DNA of 64,000 nt, taken from positions 1 to 64,000 of the forward strand of contig NZ_NFUT01000007.1 of the NCBI RefSeq assembly GCF_002127215.1, given 5' to 3'. Origin of the DNA: Hydrogenophaga sp. IBVHS2. GTDB lineage: Bacteria > Pseudomonadota > Gammaproteobacteria > Burkholderiales > Burkholderiaceae_C. Position 1 is the stretch's first letter. The number at the start of each line of letters is the position of its first letter. Position numbers and translations under genes: made by a program. Shown here piece by piece: positions 18,228-27,004 of this stretch. Under the pieces are notes generated by a model. It was not told the origin of the DNA. It searched no databases and worked only from the letters and a program-made list of their open reading frames with translations.

Positions 18228-18384
18228 GCGGGCCCGTTGTGTGCATCGGATGTGTGAATCATGCTCAAGCCTTCCCCATGCTGCTCGCGTCACGCACCCG
18301 GGTGAACCGTTCGGCCGATGTTTGGGGCTTGAGCTTGATCTCGGTAGGGCGCACGCTAACTGACACGGTCGACGGTAGCTAGAA

Positions 18385-18524
18385 GTTTTCGACTTTATTT
18401 GCACCGTTTTCGGCGACAGACCAAGCTCGGCATCAACCTGTTTTCGACTTTGTCTGCCCCGCAGCGATTCCGGCGCCTCTTGGAGCCCGCATGGATCCTA
18501 GGGTTCAGTTTTCGACTTTATTTG
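18385..18524. repeat. Three direct copies of a 17-bp repeat
   Basis: GTTTTCGACTTTATTTG occurs at 18385-18401 and 18508-18524 (identical). A variant GTTTTCGACTTTGTCTG lies at 18440-18456, and a weaker partial copy (GTTTTCGGCGA) near 18405. The repeats are AT-rich in a GC-rich setting, all in the same orientation, starting 55 and 68 bases apart. The right-hand copy is read through as the last codons of the GST gene (LQIKSKT on the minus strand). Such clusters suggest recombinase-binding sites or an element end. Confidence 0.8.
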
Positions 18525-19160
18525 GAGAGAACAGTGTCCGTCGCCGGCTCGGTCGTGCGCGTGCTGGATGCCGGGAGCGGACAGGAAACCCGGAAGCGAC
18601 TGGACCCGTGCGATCCAGGCGCGGACAGCAGGAAACGGCTTGAGATCCACACTGCCTTCGTGCGCCCATGCCACGTAAGGGAAAACGGCACAGTCGGCAA
18701 TGGTGGGACGGCCCAGCTCCAGCCATTCGTGGCAAGCCAGGTGTGCGTCGACCCGTTCCAGAAGGCGTGCGCTGCGCCGAAGGGCATCGGCCTTGTCGAG
18801 GTCGTACCCGAACTTTTCGACCAGGCGGGCGGAGGCAGGGCCGCTCTGGATCTCTCCGGCCGATGCCGACAGCCACTGCACGATCCGACCCTGGGATGCA
18901 GCGTCATCCGGCCACCATCCGGGGTCGCCGTGGCGTGAGGCCAAGTACACCAGAATGGCCTGCGAGTCGCGCAGCACCAGGTCGCCATCGACCAGCACGG
19001 GCACCTGTGCCCAGGGGTTCAAGGCAAGAAACTGCGGGGTCCTGTGTTCACCCGCTGCCAGATCGACAGGACAGCGTTCCAGAGGAATGCCGGCGAGTGC
19101 CGCAAACAGCCTGACCTTGTAGCAGTTGCCCGAGAGTTCGACGTCATGGAGCCTGATCAT
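18498..19160 (-). CDS. Glutathione S-transferase family protein with a recombined C-terminus
   Basis: A 220-aa GST. The N-terminal thioredoxin-like domain is intact (SGNCYKVRLFAALAG, NPWAQVPVLVDGDLVLRDSQAILVYLA) and the helical domain has the conserved ELGRPTIADCAVFPYVAWA. Family members normally end soon after the RVQSLPGF helix. Here about 20 further residues follow, and the last ones (LQIKSKTEP) are encoded by the 17-bp repeat at 18508-18524, so the natural end was replaced by the junction. The catalytic core is complete and the enzyme may still work. It starts 10 bases after the VOC gene and is probably co-transcribed with it under the divergent LysR regulator. Confidence 0.82.
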   Translation of the reverse strand: MIRLHDVELSGNCYKVRLFAALAGIPLERCPVDLAAGEHRTPQFLALNPWAQVPVLVDGDLVLRDSQAILVYLASRHGDPGWWPDDAASQGRIVQWLSASAGEIQSGPASARLVEKFGYDLDKADALRRSARLLERVDAHLACHEWLELGRPTIADCAVFPYVAWAHEGSVDLKPFPAVRAWIARVQSLPGFLSAPGIQHAHDRAGDGHCSLQIKSKTEP

Positions 19161-19170
19161 GGAAGGGTCC

Positions 19171-19596
19171 TCACAGCAGCTGGTTGAACTCGAGCACGTT
19201 GCCGTCCGGGTCGCGTAAGAACAGGCCCTCGCGGCGAGGACCGATCGGCGCGGGGCCTTCGGTGATGGCGATGCCGGCCCCGTTGAGCCAGTTCACCAGC
19301 GCGGCGAGATCGTCGACGATGAAGGCGGCATGGGTGATGCCGGGCCACTTCACGGGTTCGTCCTGCAGCACGTTCTGCGCACCGGCGCGTGACGTGCCGT
19401 TGAAGATCAGGTTGATGCGCACGCCGGCCGGTGTCGCCATTTCGTTGGCGTAGTCGTCGAAGCGGATCTCCTCGCGGAAGCCAAGGCGCTCGTAGAAGCG
19501 GCGTGCACGCTCGGGATCCGAGACACGGATGCCGACGTGTTCGTAGGCAGTGGCAGGGGCAGGACAGGTAGGGGGTGTGGGTCGTGGTGTGTTCAT
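19171..19596 (-). CDS. VOC-family (glyoxalase/bleomycin-resistance fold) protein
   Basis: A 141-aa vicinal-oxygen-chelate protein with two beta-alpha-beta-beta-beta modules (EHVGIRVSDPERARRFYERLGF and THAAFIVDDLAALVNWLNGAG). Potential metal ligands are visible (the His of EHVGI, the His of THAAF, the Glu of VLEFNQ), so it may be a glyoxalase-like lyase or isomerase. The substrate is unknown. It is the first gene of a VOC-GST pair and diverges from the LysR gene across 85 bases, the standard layout for LysR-controlled enzymes. Confidence 0.83.
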   Translation of the reverse strand: MNTPRPTPPTCPAPATAYEHVGIRVSDPERARRFYERLGFREEIRFDDYANEMATPAGVRINLIFNGTSRAGAQNVLQDEPVKWPGITHAAFIVDDLAALVNWLNGAGIAITEGPAPIGPRREGLFLRDPDGNVLEFNQLL

Positions 19597-19681
19597 GCCC
19601 CGATGATCTTTCTCGCGGTCCCTACAATAAATAGACTGCCTTGCAGGTCATCCCACCGAAATCCGCAGCAATCGAAGACCG

Positions 19682-20590
19682 ATGGACAAGCTCAGGGCCA
19701 TGGCGACATTCGTCCGCATCGTCGATGGCGGCAGCCTGACCGCGGCGGCAGATGCCGCCGGCACCTCGCTGACGTCGGTGGTGCGCTCGCTCGCTGCGCT
19801 CGAGAAGTCACTCGGTACGCGGTTGCTGAACCGGACCACCCGGCGGCTCTCCCTGACCACCGAAGGCCGCGACTACGCGGAGCGATGCCGCCAGATCCTG
19901 GCGGCCGTGGACGAGGCCGATGCGGCGCTCAGCGAGCAAAGGGCCAGCCTGAGCGGCCGACTGGCCTTGACGGCACCGGTCACGTTCGGCCGCATGCATG
20001 TGGCACCGCTGGCTGCGTCGTTTCTGAAACAGCATCCGGATCTCTCGGTGGATCTGCTGCTGCTGGACCGGGTCGTCGATCTGCTCGAAGAAGGGCTCGA
20101 TCTTGCGGTGCGCATCGGGGAACTGCCGGACTCGTCCCTGGTTGCGGTGCCGCTGGGCACGGTGCGTCGGGTTTGCTGCGCCAGCCCCGCTTACCTGCGC
20201 CGCCACGGCACACCGAAGGAGCCGCGGGACCTGTTGAAGCACCGCTGCATCGGCTTCAAGGGCCATGGTGCGAGCGCCGACTGGCGCTTCCAGGTTGCGG
20301 GGCGTGAGCTCAAGGTGCCGGTCAGACCCGTGTTCGTCACCAACCAGGTCGAGGCGGCGATGGACGCCGGCATTGCCGGACTGGGGTGCGTGTCCCTGCT
20401 GAGTTACCAGGCCAGAACCGGTCTGGAATCGGGTGCGCTGAAGGCCGTGCTTCGTGGTTTCGAGGTCGACCCCTTGCCGGTCAACATCCTGTACCGGCCC
20501 GACCGCCTGATGTCGACCCGGGTGCGTGCGTTGCTGGACTGGCTGATACCGAGCTTGCGCGAGGCACTGGCCAGCGATGGCGCCGGATGA
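19682..20590 (+). CDS. LysR-family transcription regulator
   Basis: A 302-aa LysR regulator with an N-terminal winged HTH (about residues 1-60: MATFVRIVDGGSLTAAADAAGTS) and a C-terminal substrate-binding domain of the CrgA/DmlR type (about 90-295). It diverges from the VOC-GST pair and probably controls it. Downstream it converges on an AraC gene with a 12-base gap. The effector is unknown, but the target enzymes suggest an electrophile or aldehyde signal. Confidence 0.9.
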   Translation: MDKLRAMATFVRIVDGGSLTAAADAAGTSLTSVVRSLAALEKSLGTRLLNRTTRRLSLTTEGRDYAERCRQILAAVDEADAALSEQRASLSGRLALTAPVTFGRMHVAPLAASFLKQHPDLSVDLLLLDRVVDLLEEGLDLAVRIGELPDSSLVAVPLGTVRRVCCASPAYLRRHGTPKEPRDLLKHRCIGFKGHGASADWRFQVAGRELKVPVRPVFVTNQVEAAMDAGIAGLGCVSLLSYQARTGLESGALKAVLRGFEVDPLPVNILYRPDRLMSTRVRALLDWLIPSLREALASDGAG

Positions 20591-20602
20591 GGTCGCCTCC
20601 CG

Positions 20603-21439
20603 TCACTCGGGGCGCCTCACGGGCATCTGGCTTTTCCACGCCCGGGGCGACCGTCCGGTCTGGACCTTGAAGGCGCGAGAGAGTGCCGCCTCGCTCCCGT
20701 ATCCGACCTCGGCAGCGATCAGCTTCAATGGACGCCCGCGCCGAAGCGCCTGTTGTGCGATCCGCACGCGCCAGCCCTGCAGGTACTGCCCCGGGGTGAT
20801 GCCCATGACCGAGCGGAACGTGGAGGCAAACACGCTGCGCGACATGTTGGCAACGCCCGCCAGCTCAAGGAGTGTCCATTCCCTTGCGGGTTCTTCGTGC
20901 ATGGCCACCAGGGCGTGACGCAGCCTCGGGTGCGACAGGCCGGAGATCAGGCCGCCCTTCACGTCGCCCCGTTCCATCAGCTGGCGAAGTATCTGGATCA
21001 TCACCACCTCGAACAGTCTCTCGACCATGGCGGTGCGCCCGCATCGCTGTTCGAACGCCTCGTCGAACAGCAACGCCAGCACCGGCGCGGACCCCTCGAT
21101 CGCTTCCAGCGGCAGGCAGACGACTTCCGGCAAGGCCGCTGCGATCGGGTTCTCTGCACCGCCCTCGAACCGGAGGTTCGCGCAGACCACGTCCGCGCCG
21201 TGCTCGACGTCGGACACGAAGCGGTGCGTCAGGGGACGCGGGAAAAGCAGCACGCTGGGCTTCTCGATCGGCAGCGTTGACCTGCCGAAGCTGACGGTCA
21301 GCGGGCCACGGCGAACCAGGTGCAGCTGGCCATGGGTGCCGTCACCCTCCAGCGTGTTCACCCCGCACAGGGGCCCGGCGTTGAACACCTGTGCCGACAC
21401 GGGAAAGTGCGCCATCAACGAAGCCAGCCGATCGCTCAT
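20603..21439 (-). CDS. AraC-family regulator with cupin sensor, RclR-like
   Basis: A 278-aa regulator with an N-terminal cupin domain (about residues 1-150) and a C-terminal AraC HTH pair (about 175-270: [50 protein letters not shown]). Cys25 (PLCGV) and Cys86 (VVCANLRF) align by context with the redox cysteines Cys21 and Cys89 of E. coli RclR, the reactive-chlorine sensor. It diverges from ohr and an alpha/beta hydrolase across 118 bases. This supports a role as an oxidant-responsive activator of those genes, but the sensing chemistry is inference. Confidence 0.88.
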   Translation of the reverse strand: MSDRLASLMAHFPVSAQVFNAGPLCGVNTLEGDGTHGQLHLVRRGPLTVSFGRSTLPIEKPSVLLFPRPLTHRFVSDVEHGADVVCANLRFEGGAENPIAAALPEVVCLPLEAIEGSAPVLALLFDEAFEQRCGRTAMVERLFEVVMIQILRQLMERGDVKGGLISGLSHPRLRHALVAMHEEPAREWTLLELAGVANMSRSVFASTFRSVMGITPGQYLQGWRVRIAQQALRRGRPLKLIAAEVGYGSEAALSRAFKVQTGRSPRAWKSQMPVRRPE

Positions 21440-21557
21440 TGGTACTCCTGATCAAGTAAGTCGCACTCTATATCACCCAAAGTCTGTTCTGGCCGGGCAA
21501 AGTACATCTCACCGGACAGCAGCTGTCCGGCCTTTGCCCACCTCAACAGGAACCCAC

Positions 21558-21986
21558 ATGACCATCGAGAAGATCCTCTACACCGCCACCGCCGCCGCCA
21601 CGGGCGGCCGCGAGGGGCGTGCCACCTCGTCCGACCAGGCGCTGGACGTCCGGCTGTCCACCCCGCGCGAACTGGGTGGCGCCGGAGGTCCCGGCACCAA
21701 CCCGGAGCAGCTGTTCGCCGCGGGCTACTCCGCCTGCTTTCTGGGCGCTCTGAAGTTCGTGGCCGGCCGCGACAAGGTGTCGCTGCCCGCTGCCACCACC
21801 GTGACCGGCAAGGTCGGCATCGGGCAGGTTCCCACCGGCTTTGCGATCCAGGCCGACCTGACCGTTTCGGCGCCTGGTGTCGATCGGGATGTGCTGCGGT
21901 CGCTGGTCGACCAGGCCCACATCGTCTGCCCCTACTCCCATGCCACGCGCGGAAACATCGACGTCACGCTGGTCATTGCCAACTGA
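21558..21986 (+). CDS. ohr: Organic hydroperoxide resistance protein Ohr (OsmC family)
   Basis: A 142-aa thiol peroxidase of the Ohr group. The two catalytic cysteines are at residues 60 (SACFLGAL) and 124 ([10 protein letters not shown]), the same positions as in Pseudomonas Ohr, and the family motifs [22 protein letters not shown] and GNIDVTLVI are present. It reduces organic hydroperoxides and is cytoplasmic. ATG at 21558 is used; the frame is open far upstream but there is no homology before it. It is followed 37 bases later by an exported hydrolase, probably in one operon, and diverges from an RclR-like regulator instead of the usual MarR-type OhrR. Confidence 0.93.
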   Translation: MTIEKILYTATAAATGGREGRATSSDQALDVRLSTPRELGGAGGPGTNPEQLFAAGYSACFLGALKFVAGRDKVSLPAATTVTGKVGIGQVPTGFAIQADLTVSAPGVDRDVLRSLVDQAHIVCPYSHATRGNIDVTLVIAN

Positions 21987-22023
21987 CCCCCACACCCGCA
22001 ACCACCCACACCACCCGAACCCC

Positions 22024-22977
22024 ATGAAAACCCATCACCGAATCCTGGCCACCACGGTGCTCGCCATGGCGCTGCAATCCACCTTCCCGGCGCATGCCGC
22101 TCCGCCGGCCGCGCTGGCGCCGACGACCACCGAAGCCACCCTCGATGGCAATTACGTCGTGACGCGCGACAAGGTCCGTCTCTTCTACAAGGACTGGGGC
22201 CCGAAGGACGGGCCTGTCGTCACCTTCAGCCACGGCTGGCCCTTGAGCTCCGACAGCTGGGAATCCCAGATGATCTTCCTGGCGGGCAAGGGCTACCGCG
22301 TGATTGCCCATGACCGCCGTGGGCACGGTCGCTCCAGCCAGCCCTGGGACGGCAACGACATGGACCGATACGCCGACGACCTGGCTGCCGTGATCCACGC
22401 GCTGGACCTCAGGGACGTCACCGCGGTCGGCTTCTCCACCGGTGGCGGTGAGGTGGCACGCTACATCGGCCGCCATGGGACGAATCGGCTCAAGAAGGCC
22501 GTGCTGGTCAGCGCCGTGCCGCCGATGATGCTGCGAACCAGCGACAACCCGGACGGCCTGCCCCTGGCGGTCTTCGACGGCATCCGCAAGGCCTCGCTGG
22601 AGAACCGGTCGCAGCTGTACATCGACCTGGCTTCCGGTCCGTTCTACGGCTTCAACCGTCCGGGCGCCAAGGTGTCGAAGGGCCTCATCGACAGCTGGTG
22701 GGCGCAAGGCATGCAGGCGGGTCACAAGAACACCTTCGACTCCATCGCAGCGTTCTCGGCCACCGACTTCCGCCAGGACCTCGAGAAGTTCGATCTGCCG
22801 ACCCTGGTGATCCATGGCAGCGACGACCAGATCGTGCCGATCGACATCTCGGGCAAGGCTGCAGCGGCCCGCATCCAGGGTGCCCGGCTGATCGTCTACC
22901 CCGGCGCACCGCATGGATTGACCGACACGCACAAGGACCGGTTCAACCAGGATCTGCTCGACTTCCTCGAGCACTGA
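22024..22977 (+). CDS. Exported alpha/beta hydrolase, chloroperoxidase/arylesterase type
   Basis: A 317-aa alpha/beta-hydrolase with a signal peptide (about residues 1-24, ending PAHAAP). The catalytic triad is visible as Ser138 (GFSTGGGE), Asp267 or Asp268 (GSDDQIVP) and His297 (APHGLTDTH). The oxyanion region [16 protein letters not shown] is typical of cofactor-free haloperoxidases and arylesterases. In this family haloperoxidation is usually a side reaction of perhydrolysis, and the physiological role is often ester hydrolysis. Most relatives are cytoplasmic, so the leader is of interest. It follows ohr in the same direction. An 11-bp hairpin lies just after the stop. Confidence 0.88.
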   Translation: MKTHHRILATTVLAMALQSTFPAHAAPPAALAPTTTEATLDGNYVVTRDKVRLFYKDWGPKDGPVVTFSHGWPLSSDSWESQMIFLAGKGYRVIAHDRRGHGRSSQPWDGNDMDRYADDLAAVIHALDLRDVTAVGFSTGGGEVARYIGRHGTNRLKKAVLVSAVPPMMLRTSDNPDGLPLAVFDGIRKASLENRSQLYIDLASGPFYGFNRPGAKVSKGLIDSWWAQGMQAGHKNTFDSIAAFSATDFRQDLEKFDLPTLVIHGSDDQIVPIDISGKAAAARIQGARLIVYPGAPHGLTDTHKDRFNQDLLDFLEH

Positions 22978-22983
22978 AGCCCT

Positions 22984-23015
22984 GCCGACCGGGCAGCCAG
23001 ACCGGCCCGGTCGGC
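22984..23015 (+). terminator. Strong GC hairpin after the hydrolase gene
   Basis: A perfect 11-bp inverted repeat, GCCGACCGGGC at 22984-22994 and GCCCGGTCGGC at 23005-23015 with a 10-base loop, begins six bases after the hydrolase stop. There is no T run, so intrinsic termination is uncertain. It could also stabilise the 3' end or act toward the convergent map gene. Confidence 0.5.
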
Positions 23016-23064
23016 GGCGACATCGAATGACAGGAAACCTCCCTCGGCAAACGGCCATCGGCTG

Positions 23065-23811
23065 TCAGCACCGGGTGACCACCAGGGGCGCACCGTTCGT
23101 GATGATCAAGGTGTGCTCGTATTGCGCAGAGAGGTTGCCATGCGCGCCTGCCAGCGTCCAGCCGTCTGCGGTCTCGGTGACGACGCGGGACCGGGTCGAC
23201 AGAAACGGCTCGATGGTGATCACCATCCCGGCTTTCAGCCGGCGTCGGTCCGAGGCGTCGAAGTAGCCCGCAATGTGTTCCGGCTCCTCATGCAGCGCCC
23301 GCCCCACACCGTGGCTGCCCAGGTTCTCGATCACCCTGAAGCCATACGCCTTCGCAGTGCGTCCGATGGCTGCACCGATCCGGTTGATGGGCTGACCGGC
23401 CCTTGCGACCGCCAGGGCTTCGGTCAGCGCGGTCCGGGATGCGTGACACAGGCGCGTCTTGGTTGGCGTGGCGGGCGGGATGGCCACGGTCCCGCCGGTG
23501 TCGGCAAAGTAGCCGTCGAGCTCGGCCGACACATCGACATTGAGAAGGTCGCCGGCCTGGATGACCCGATCCCCGGGCACACCGTGTGCGGCTTCTTCGT
23601 TGATGCTGATGCAGGTGAAGCCCGGGAATCCGTAGGCGAGCTGAGGCGCAGAACGGGCGCCTTCGGCCTGCAGCCACCGTCCTCCCAGCAGGTCCAGTTC
23701 GCGTGTCGTCATCCCGGGCTCTGCGGCGTCCAGCATCCGGTTCAGTGTCATGGCAACGATGCGGCCCACCTTTTGCAGGGCCAGCACGTCTTCCTGGGTT
23801 TCGATCGTCAT
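23065..23811 (-). CDS. map: Type I methionine aminopeptidase
   Basis: A 248-aa MetAP of the short type I form without an N-terminal zinc finger. All five metal ligands are in context: two Asp in VDVSAELDGYFADTGG, His in GSHGVGRALHEEPEH, Glu in TIEPF, and Glu in YEHTLII. It removes the initiator Met from new proteins. It lies among stress-response genes, away from rpsB/tsf where the housekeeping copy usually resides, so it is probably a second copy. It is preceded by a RidA gene on the same strand, 111 bases away. Confidence 0.9.
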   Translation of the reverse strand: MTIETQEDVLALQKVGRIVAMTLNRMLDAAEPGMTTRELDLLGGRWLQAEGARSAPQLAYGFPGFTCISINEEAAHGVPGDRVIQAGDLLNVDVSAELDGYFADTGGTVAIPPATPTKTRLCHASRTALTEALAVARAGQPINRIGAAIGRTAKAYGFRVIENLGSHGVGRALHEEPEHIAGYFDASDRRRLKAGMVITIEPFLSTRSRVVTETADGWTLAGAHGNLSAQYEHTLIITNGAPLVVTRC

Positions 23812-23922
23812 CGGGTTGGTCTTGTCAGCAGGGGGTGTTCTGGAACGAAGCTGGCCTTCGGTGTCCGGCCATGCTGCACCCCGGTGGCGCGAAGACCGGA
23901 TCAGGGCGGCACCGCCCGGTCG

Positions 23923-24318
23923 TCACGACGGCAGCCGTGCGATGACCTTGATCTCGAACTGGAAGCCATACAGCCAGGTGACGCCGATGCCGGTGAGCGT
24001 GGGATGTGGCGCGTCGCCCCAGTTCTCCAGCACCACGGGCCAGGCCGCTTCAAAGTGCTTCTCGGGGTCGACCATGAACACGGTCACGTCGATCACGTCC
24101 ATGAAACTGCAACCTGCGGCCTTGAGGATGTCATTGAGGTTCTGAAAGGCCAGACGGATCTGCGAAGGGAGATCGGGCTCGTGCGTGCCGTCGGGTCTGC
24201 TGCCGACCTGGCCCGACACGAACAGAAAGCCGTTGGAGCGGATGGCCGGGGAATAGCGGTTGCGCTGGTACAGGTCCTGGCGACCGGCAGGGAAAATCAC
24301 GTCTCGGGTGTGGGTCAT
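23923..24318 (-). CDS. RidA-family (YjgF/Rid) protein
   Basis: A 131-aa RidA-like protein. The start is ATG at 24318 (MTHTRDVIF); the longer frame from 25203 overlaps the LysR gene and is rejected. The fold signatures SNGFLFVSGQVGS, QIRLAFQNLNDILKAAG and DVIDVTVFMVD are seen. Rid proteins deaminate reactive enamines/imines or act in small-molecule catabolism. The catalytic Arg typical of archetypal RidA is not clearly present, so another Rid subgroup is possible. It diverges from a LysR gene across 129 bases and may be its target, with map downstream. Confidence 0.87.
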   Translation of the reverse strand: MTHTRDVIFPAGRQDLYQRNRYSPAIRSNGFLFVSGQVGSRPDGTHEPDLPSQIRLAFQNLNDILKAAGCSFMDVIDVTVFMVDPEKHFEAAWPVVLENWGDAPHPTLTGIGVTWLYGFQFEIKVIARLPS

Positions 24319-24447
24319 GGTCGGTGCGTCTGAGTCACGGGTGGGCAGGATCACGACTGTAGGAACAGCCCGTGGATGAATAAACCCGGCAGTACGACAA
24401 ACTGCGTTTGCGGATTCCGAACAATCATCCGGATCAGAGAGGACAAC

Positions 24448-25407
24448 ATGGACCGATTCGATGCCATGCAGGCTTTCGTTCGAGTGGTCGATGCAGGCAG
24501 TTTCACCAAGGCCGCGGAGACCCTGCGCCTGAACAAGACCAGCGTGACGCAGCTCATCCAGCAGCTGGAGGCCCGGCTGCGCGTGAAGCTGCTCAACAGG
24601 ACCACGCGCAAGGTGCAGGTCACGGCGGAAGGCGCTGCCTACTACGAGCGCGTGGTGCGGCTGCTGGCCGACCTGGACGATGCGGAGACAAGCCTTTCGG
24701 ACGCCAGGACCGCCCCACGCGGACGGCTTCGCGTGGACGTGCCCAGCCCGCTGGCCCGGTTTGTGCTGGTGCCCGCCCTGTCCGGATTCCATGCCCGGTA
24801 TCCCGACATCCAGATCGACATGGGTGTGAGCGACCGCATCGTGGATCTGATCAGCGACAGCGTGGACTGCGTGATCCGGGGTGGCGAGATCACCGACCCC
24901 TCGCTGGTTGCGCGTCTCGTGGGTGAACTCCCGATCAAGGCCTACGCGGCACCCGGATACCTGCAGCGCCACGGCACGCCGGAACACCCCAGGGACCTGG
25001 AACAGTCGCACCACCGTGTGGTCGGCTTTCTGAGCGCTCGCAACGGTCGGGTGCCGCCCTTCTCCATGCAGCTCGGTGACGGTGAGCGCATCGATGTACG
25101 AGGTCACCATGTGGTGGCGATCGATGATGGAAATGCCTATCTGGCAGCGGGCCTCGCCGGCCTGGGCGTGTTGCGGCTGCCCACCTACATGGCCAGGGAT
25201 CACGTGGCCCGCGGTGAACTGGTGACGTTGTTCGATGAATGGAGCTTTGAGCCCATGCCGCTGTACCTGGCCTATCCGCCGAACCGGTATGTGAGCGCAA
25301 AGCTGCGTGTGTTCGTGGACTGGGTGATCAGCGTCGTTGGTGAAGCCGTGCCGTCGCGGGCCGCCGGTGCAGCAAAGACCGCTCGGCCCGGCCGTTCCCT
25401 CAGGTGA
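24448..25407 (+). CDS. LysR-family transcription regulator
   Basis: A 319-aa LysR protein with an N-terminal HTH (MDRFDAMQAFVRVVDAGSFTKAAETL) and a CrgA/DmlR-type effector domain (about residues 90-300). ATG at 24448 has AGAGAGG upstream; the earlier in-frame ATG at 24376 lacks a binding site. It diverges from the RidA/map genes and converges on the SDR gene (26-base gap). The effector is unknown. Confidence 0.9.
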   Translation: MDRFDAMQAFVRVVDAGSFTKAAETLRLNKTSVTQLIQQLEARLRVKLLNRTTRKVQVTAEGAAYYERVVRLLADLDDAETSLSDARTAPRGRLRVDVPSPLARFVLVPALSGFHARYPDIQIDMGVSDRIVDLISDSVDCVIRGGEITDPSLVARLVGELPIKAYAAPGYLQRHGTPEHPRDLEQSHHRVVGFLSARNGRVPPFSMQLGDGERIDVRGHHVVAIDDGNAYLAAGLAGLGVLRLPTYMARDHVARGELVTLFDEWSFEPMPLYLAYPPNRYVSAKLRVFVDWVISVVGEAVPSRAAGAAKTARPGRSLR

Positions 25408-25433
25408 CCGTCGGCAGCCTGCACGTCAGGCCG

Positions 25434-26273
25434 TCATCGGGCCGCGAAGTCGGTCGAGGAAGAGAGTTCAGCATGCTCGGCCATCTCCGCCTGACGACGA
25501 TCGAACGTTTCCCGTGCGCAGGTCACCGCGTCGGAGCCCGCCAGGAAGCGCAGTGGTGGCTCGGCCCATCCAGCGATCTGCACCAACACCTGGCCCAGCC
25601 TGGCAGGATCTCCAGGCTGCCGATGGTTGTAGGCGCTGTAATCCACCCGCGTCGCTCCCTGCGGATCGTCGTAGTCGAGGATCCATCGGTCACCGTAACG
25701 CACCGATGTCGCATCCAGAAAGTCGGTACGGAAGAAGCCCGGCTCCACCGTGGTGACGCGGATGCCGAAACGGGACACCTCCATCGCCAGCGACTCCGAG
25801 AACCCCTCGACAGCGAACTTGGTGGCGCAGTAGATGGACGACGAAGCGAATCCCTTGAACCCGCCGATCGAGGCGATGTTGAAGATGTGCCCGCTGCGCT
25901 GGCGTCGCATGTGAGGCAGCACGGCCCGTGTGACATGCATCAGTCCGAACACGTTGGTCTGGAACTGCGCTTCGATGGCCGAGCCGGGAACTTCCTCGAA
26001 CAGGCCCAGTTGCCCGTACCCGGCGTTGTTGACCAGAACGTCGATGCGCCCGAAACCATCGATCGCCCGGGCAACGGCATCGGTGGACTGCGACTCATGG
26101 TCCACATCGAGCGGAACGCACAGAACGCGGTCGCCGTGGTCGGCGAACTGTGATTGGAGTTCGTCCGGCTTTCTGCCGGTCGCCACCACCCGGTGGCCTG
26201 CCTCGAGTGCGCTCAGCGCAATGTATGCACCGAGCCCACGCCCGGCGCCCGTGATGAACCATATCTTGCTCAT
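25434..26273 (-). CDS. Short-chain dehydrogenase/reductase (SDR)
   Basis: A 279-aa classical SDR. The NAD(P)-binding TGAGRGLG motif is at residues 8-15, followed by the NNAG motif (VLVNNAGYGQ) and the catalytic Ser with YCATK. ATGRKPDEL after beta-2 suggests NADP preference, because of the Arg. The substrate is unknown; the C-terminal half resembles SDRs annotated as oxidoreductases of short carbonyl compounds. It diverges from the exported carboxymuconolactone decarboxylase-like gene across 227 bases (26274-26500), which hold no gene and probably carry both promoters. The downstream AraC regulator may act there. Confidence 0.9.
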   Translation of the reverse strand: MSKIWFITGAGRGLGAYIALSALEAGHRVVATGRKPDELQSQFADHGDRVLCVPLDVDHESQSTDAVARAIDGFGRIDVLVNNAGYGQLGLFEEVPGSAIEAQFQTNVFGLMHVTRAVLPHMRRQRSGHIFNIASIGGFKGFASSSIYCATKFAVEGFSESLAMEVSRFGIRVTTVEPGFFRTDFLDATSVRYGDRWILDYDDPQGATRVDYSAYNHRQPGDPARLGQVLVQIAGWAEPPLRFLAGSDAVTCARETFDRRQAEMAEHAELSSSTDFAAR

Positions 26274-26500
26274 GGCTTCTCTCTGATGAGGGGGTTGAAC
26301 ACCGATCCAGTCTAGGAACAGACCCGGCCATGGCGGTAGCCGAAAACCACGGCAGGCTTGCCCGATGCTGCAGATCCGGTGTGTGGCCAGCCCGGCCCTG
26401 CAGGAACGAGCAAGCCACGAAACGTTTTGTGCAATGCAGTCGGCGTGTGATTGCTCTAGAGTCCGGCAACGCTGACGTTCCGGATTCGAGGGGTGCCGCC

Positions 26501-27004
26501 ATGAAGGGATACAACCGCTTTTTGCATGTCGTTAGCATCCTACTGACCGCAGGACTGCTGCCGATCGCTGGCACGAATGCCATGGCGGCATCGACCGAAC
26601 CCGCGGTCCCGGGCAACAGCCCGCGATTCGACAACGGAATGCAGGTGCTGCGTGACCTGAACAACGGGCAGCCGCAGCCGGTCTTCGAGGCCATGCGCCG
26701 TGATTTCCCCTTCCTGGCCGAAGGTACGGCGTCGTATGCGCTGGGGGATGTGTGGGGACGCAAGGTGCTCGACCCGAAGACCCGCCAGCTTGCGGCGATG
26801 GCGGCATTTGCCTCTCTGGGGCTGCGAGGGTTCTTCAAGACGCATGCGGGCTATGCGCTCAATCTGGGCGCCACACCCGATGAACTCAAGGAGATCGTCT
26901 ACCTGGTCACGGTGCCCGCCGGGTTTCCTCGCGCCATCGAAGCATCGCAAGTCCTCCAGGAGCTGTTCCACGAACGAGGACTGGGCACCCCGCAAGGCCA
27001 GTGA
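26501..27004 (+). CDS. Exported carboxymuconolactone decarboxylase-family protein
   Basis: A 167-aa protein with a signal peptide (about residues 1-27, ending AMAAS) and one CMD/AhpD-like domain (about 65-160: VWGRKVLDPKTRQLAAMAAFASLG, GYALNLGATPDELKEIVYLVTVPAGFPRAIEA). The AhpD CxxC motif is absent, so it is unlikely to be a peroxidase. It resembles gamma-carboxymuconolactone decarboxylase relatives of unknown substrate. Export is unusual for this fold. ATG at 26501 is used; the earlier in-frame ATG at 26330 gives no sensible leader. The stop overlaps the start of the AraC gene by one base (TGATG). Confidence 0.82.
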   Translation: MKGYNRFLHVVSILLTAGLLPIAGTNAMAASTEPAVPGNSPRFDNGMQVLRDLNNGQPQPVFEAMRRDFPFLAEGTASYALGDVWGRKVLDPKTRQLAAMAAFASLGLRGFFKTHAGYALNLGATPDELKEIVYLVTVPAGFPRAIEASQVLQELFHERGLGTPQGQ

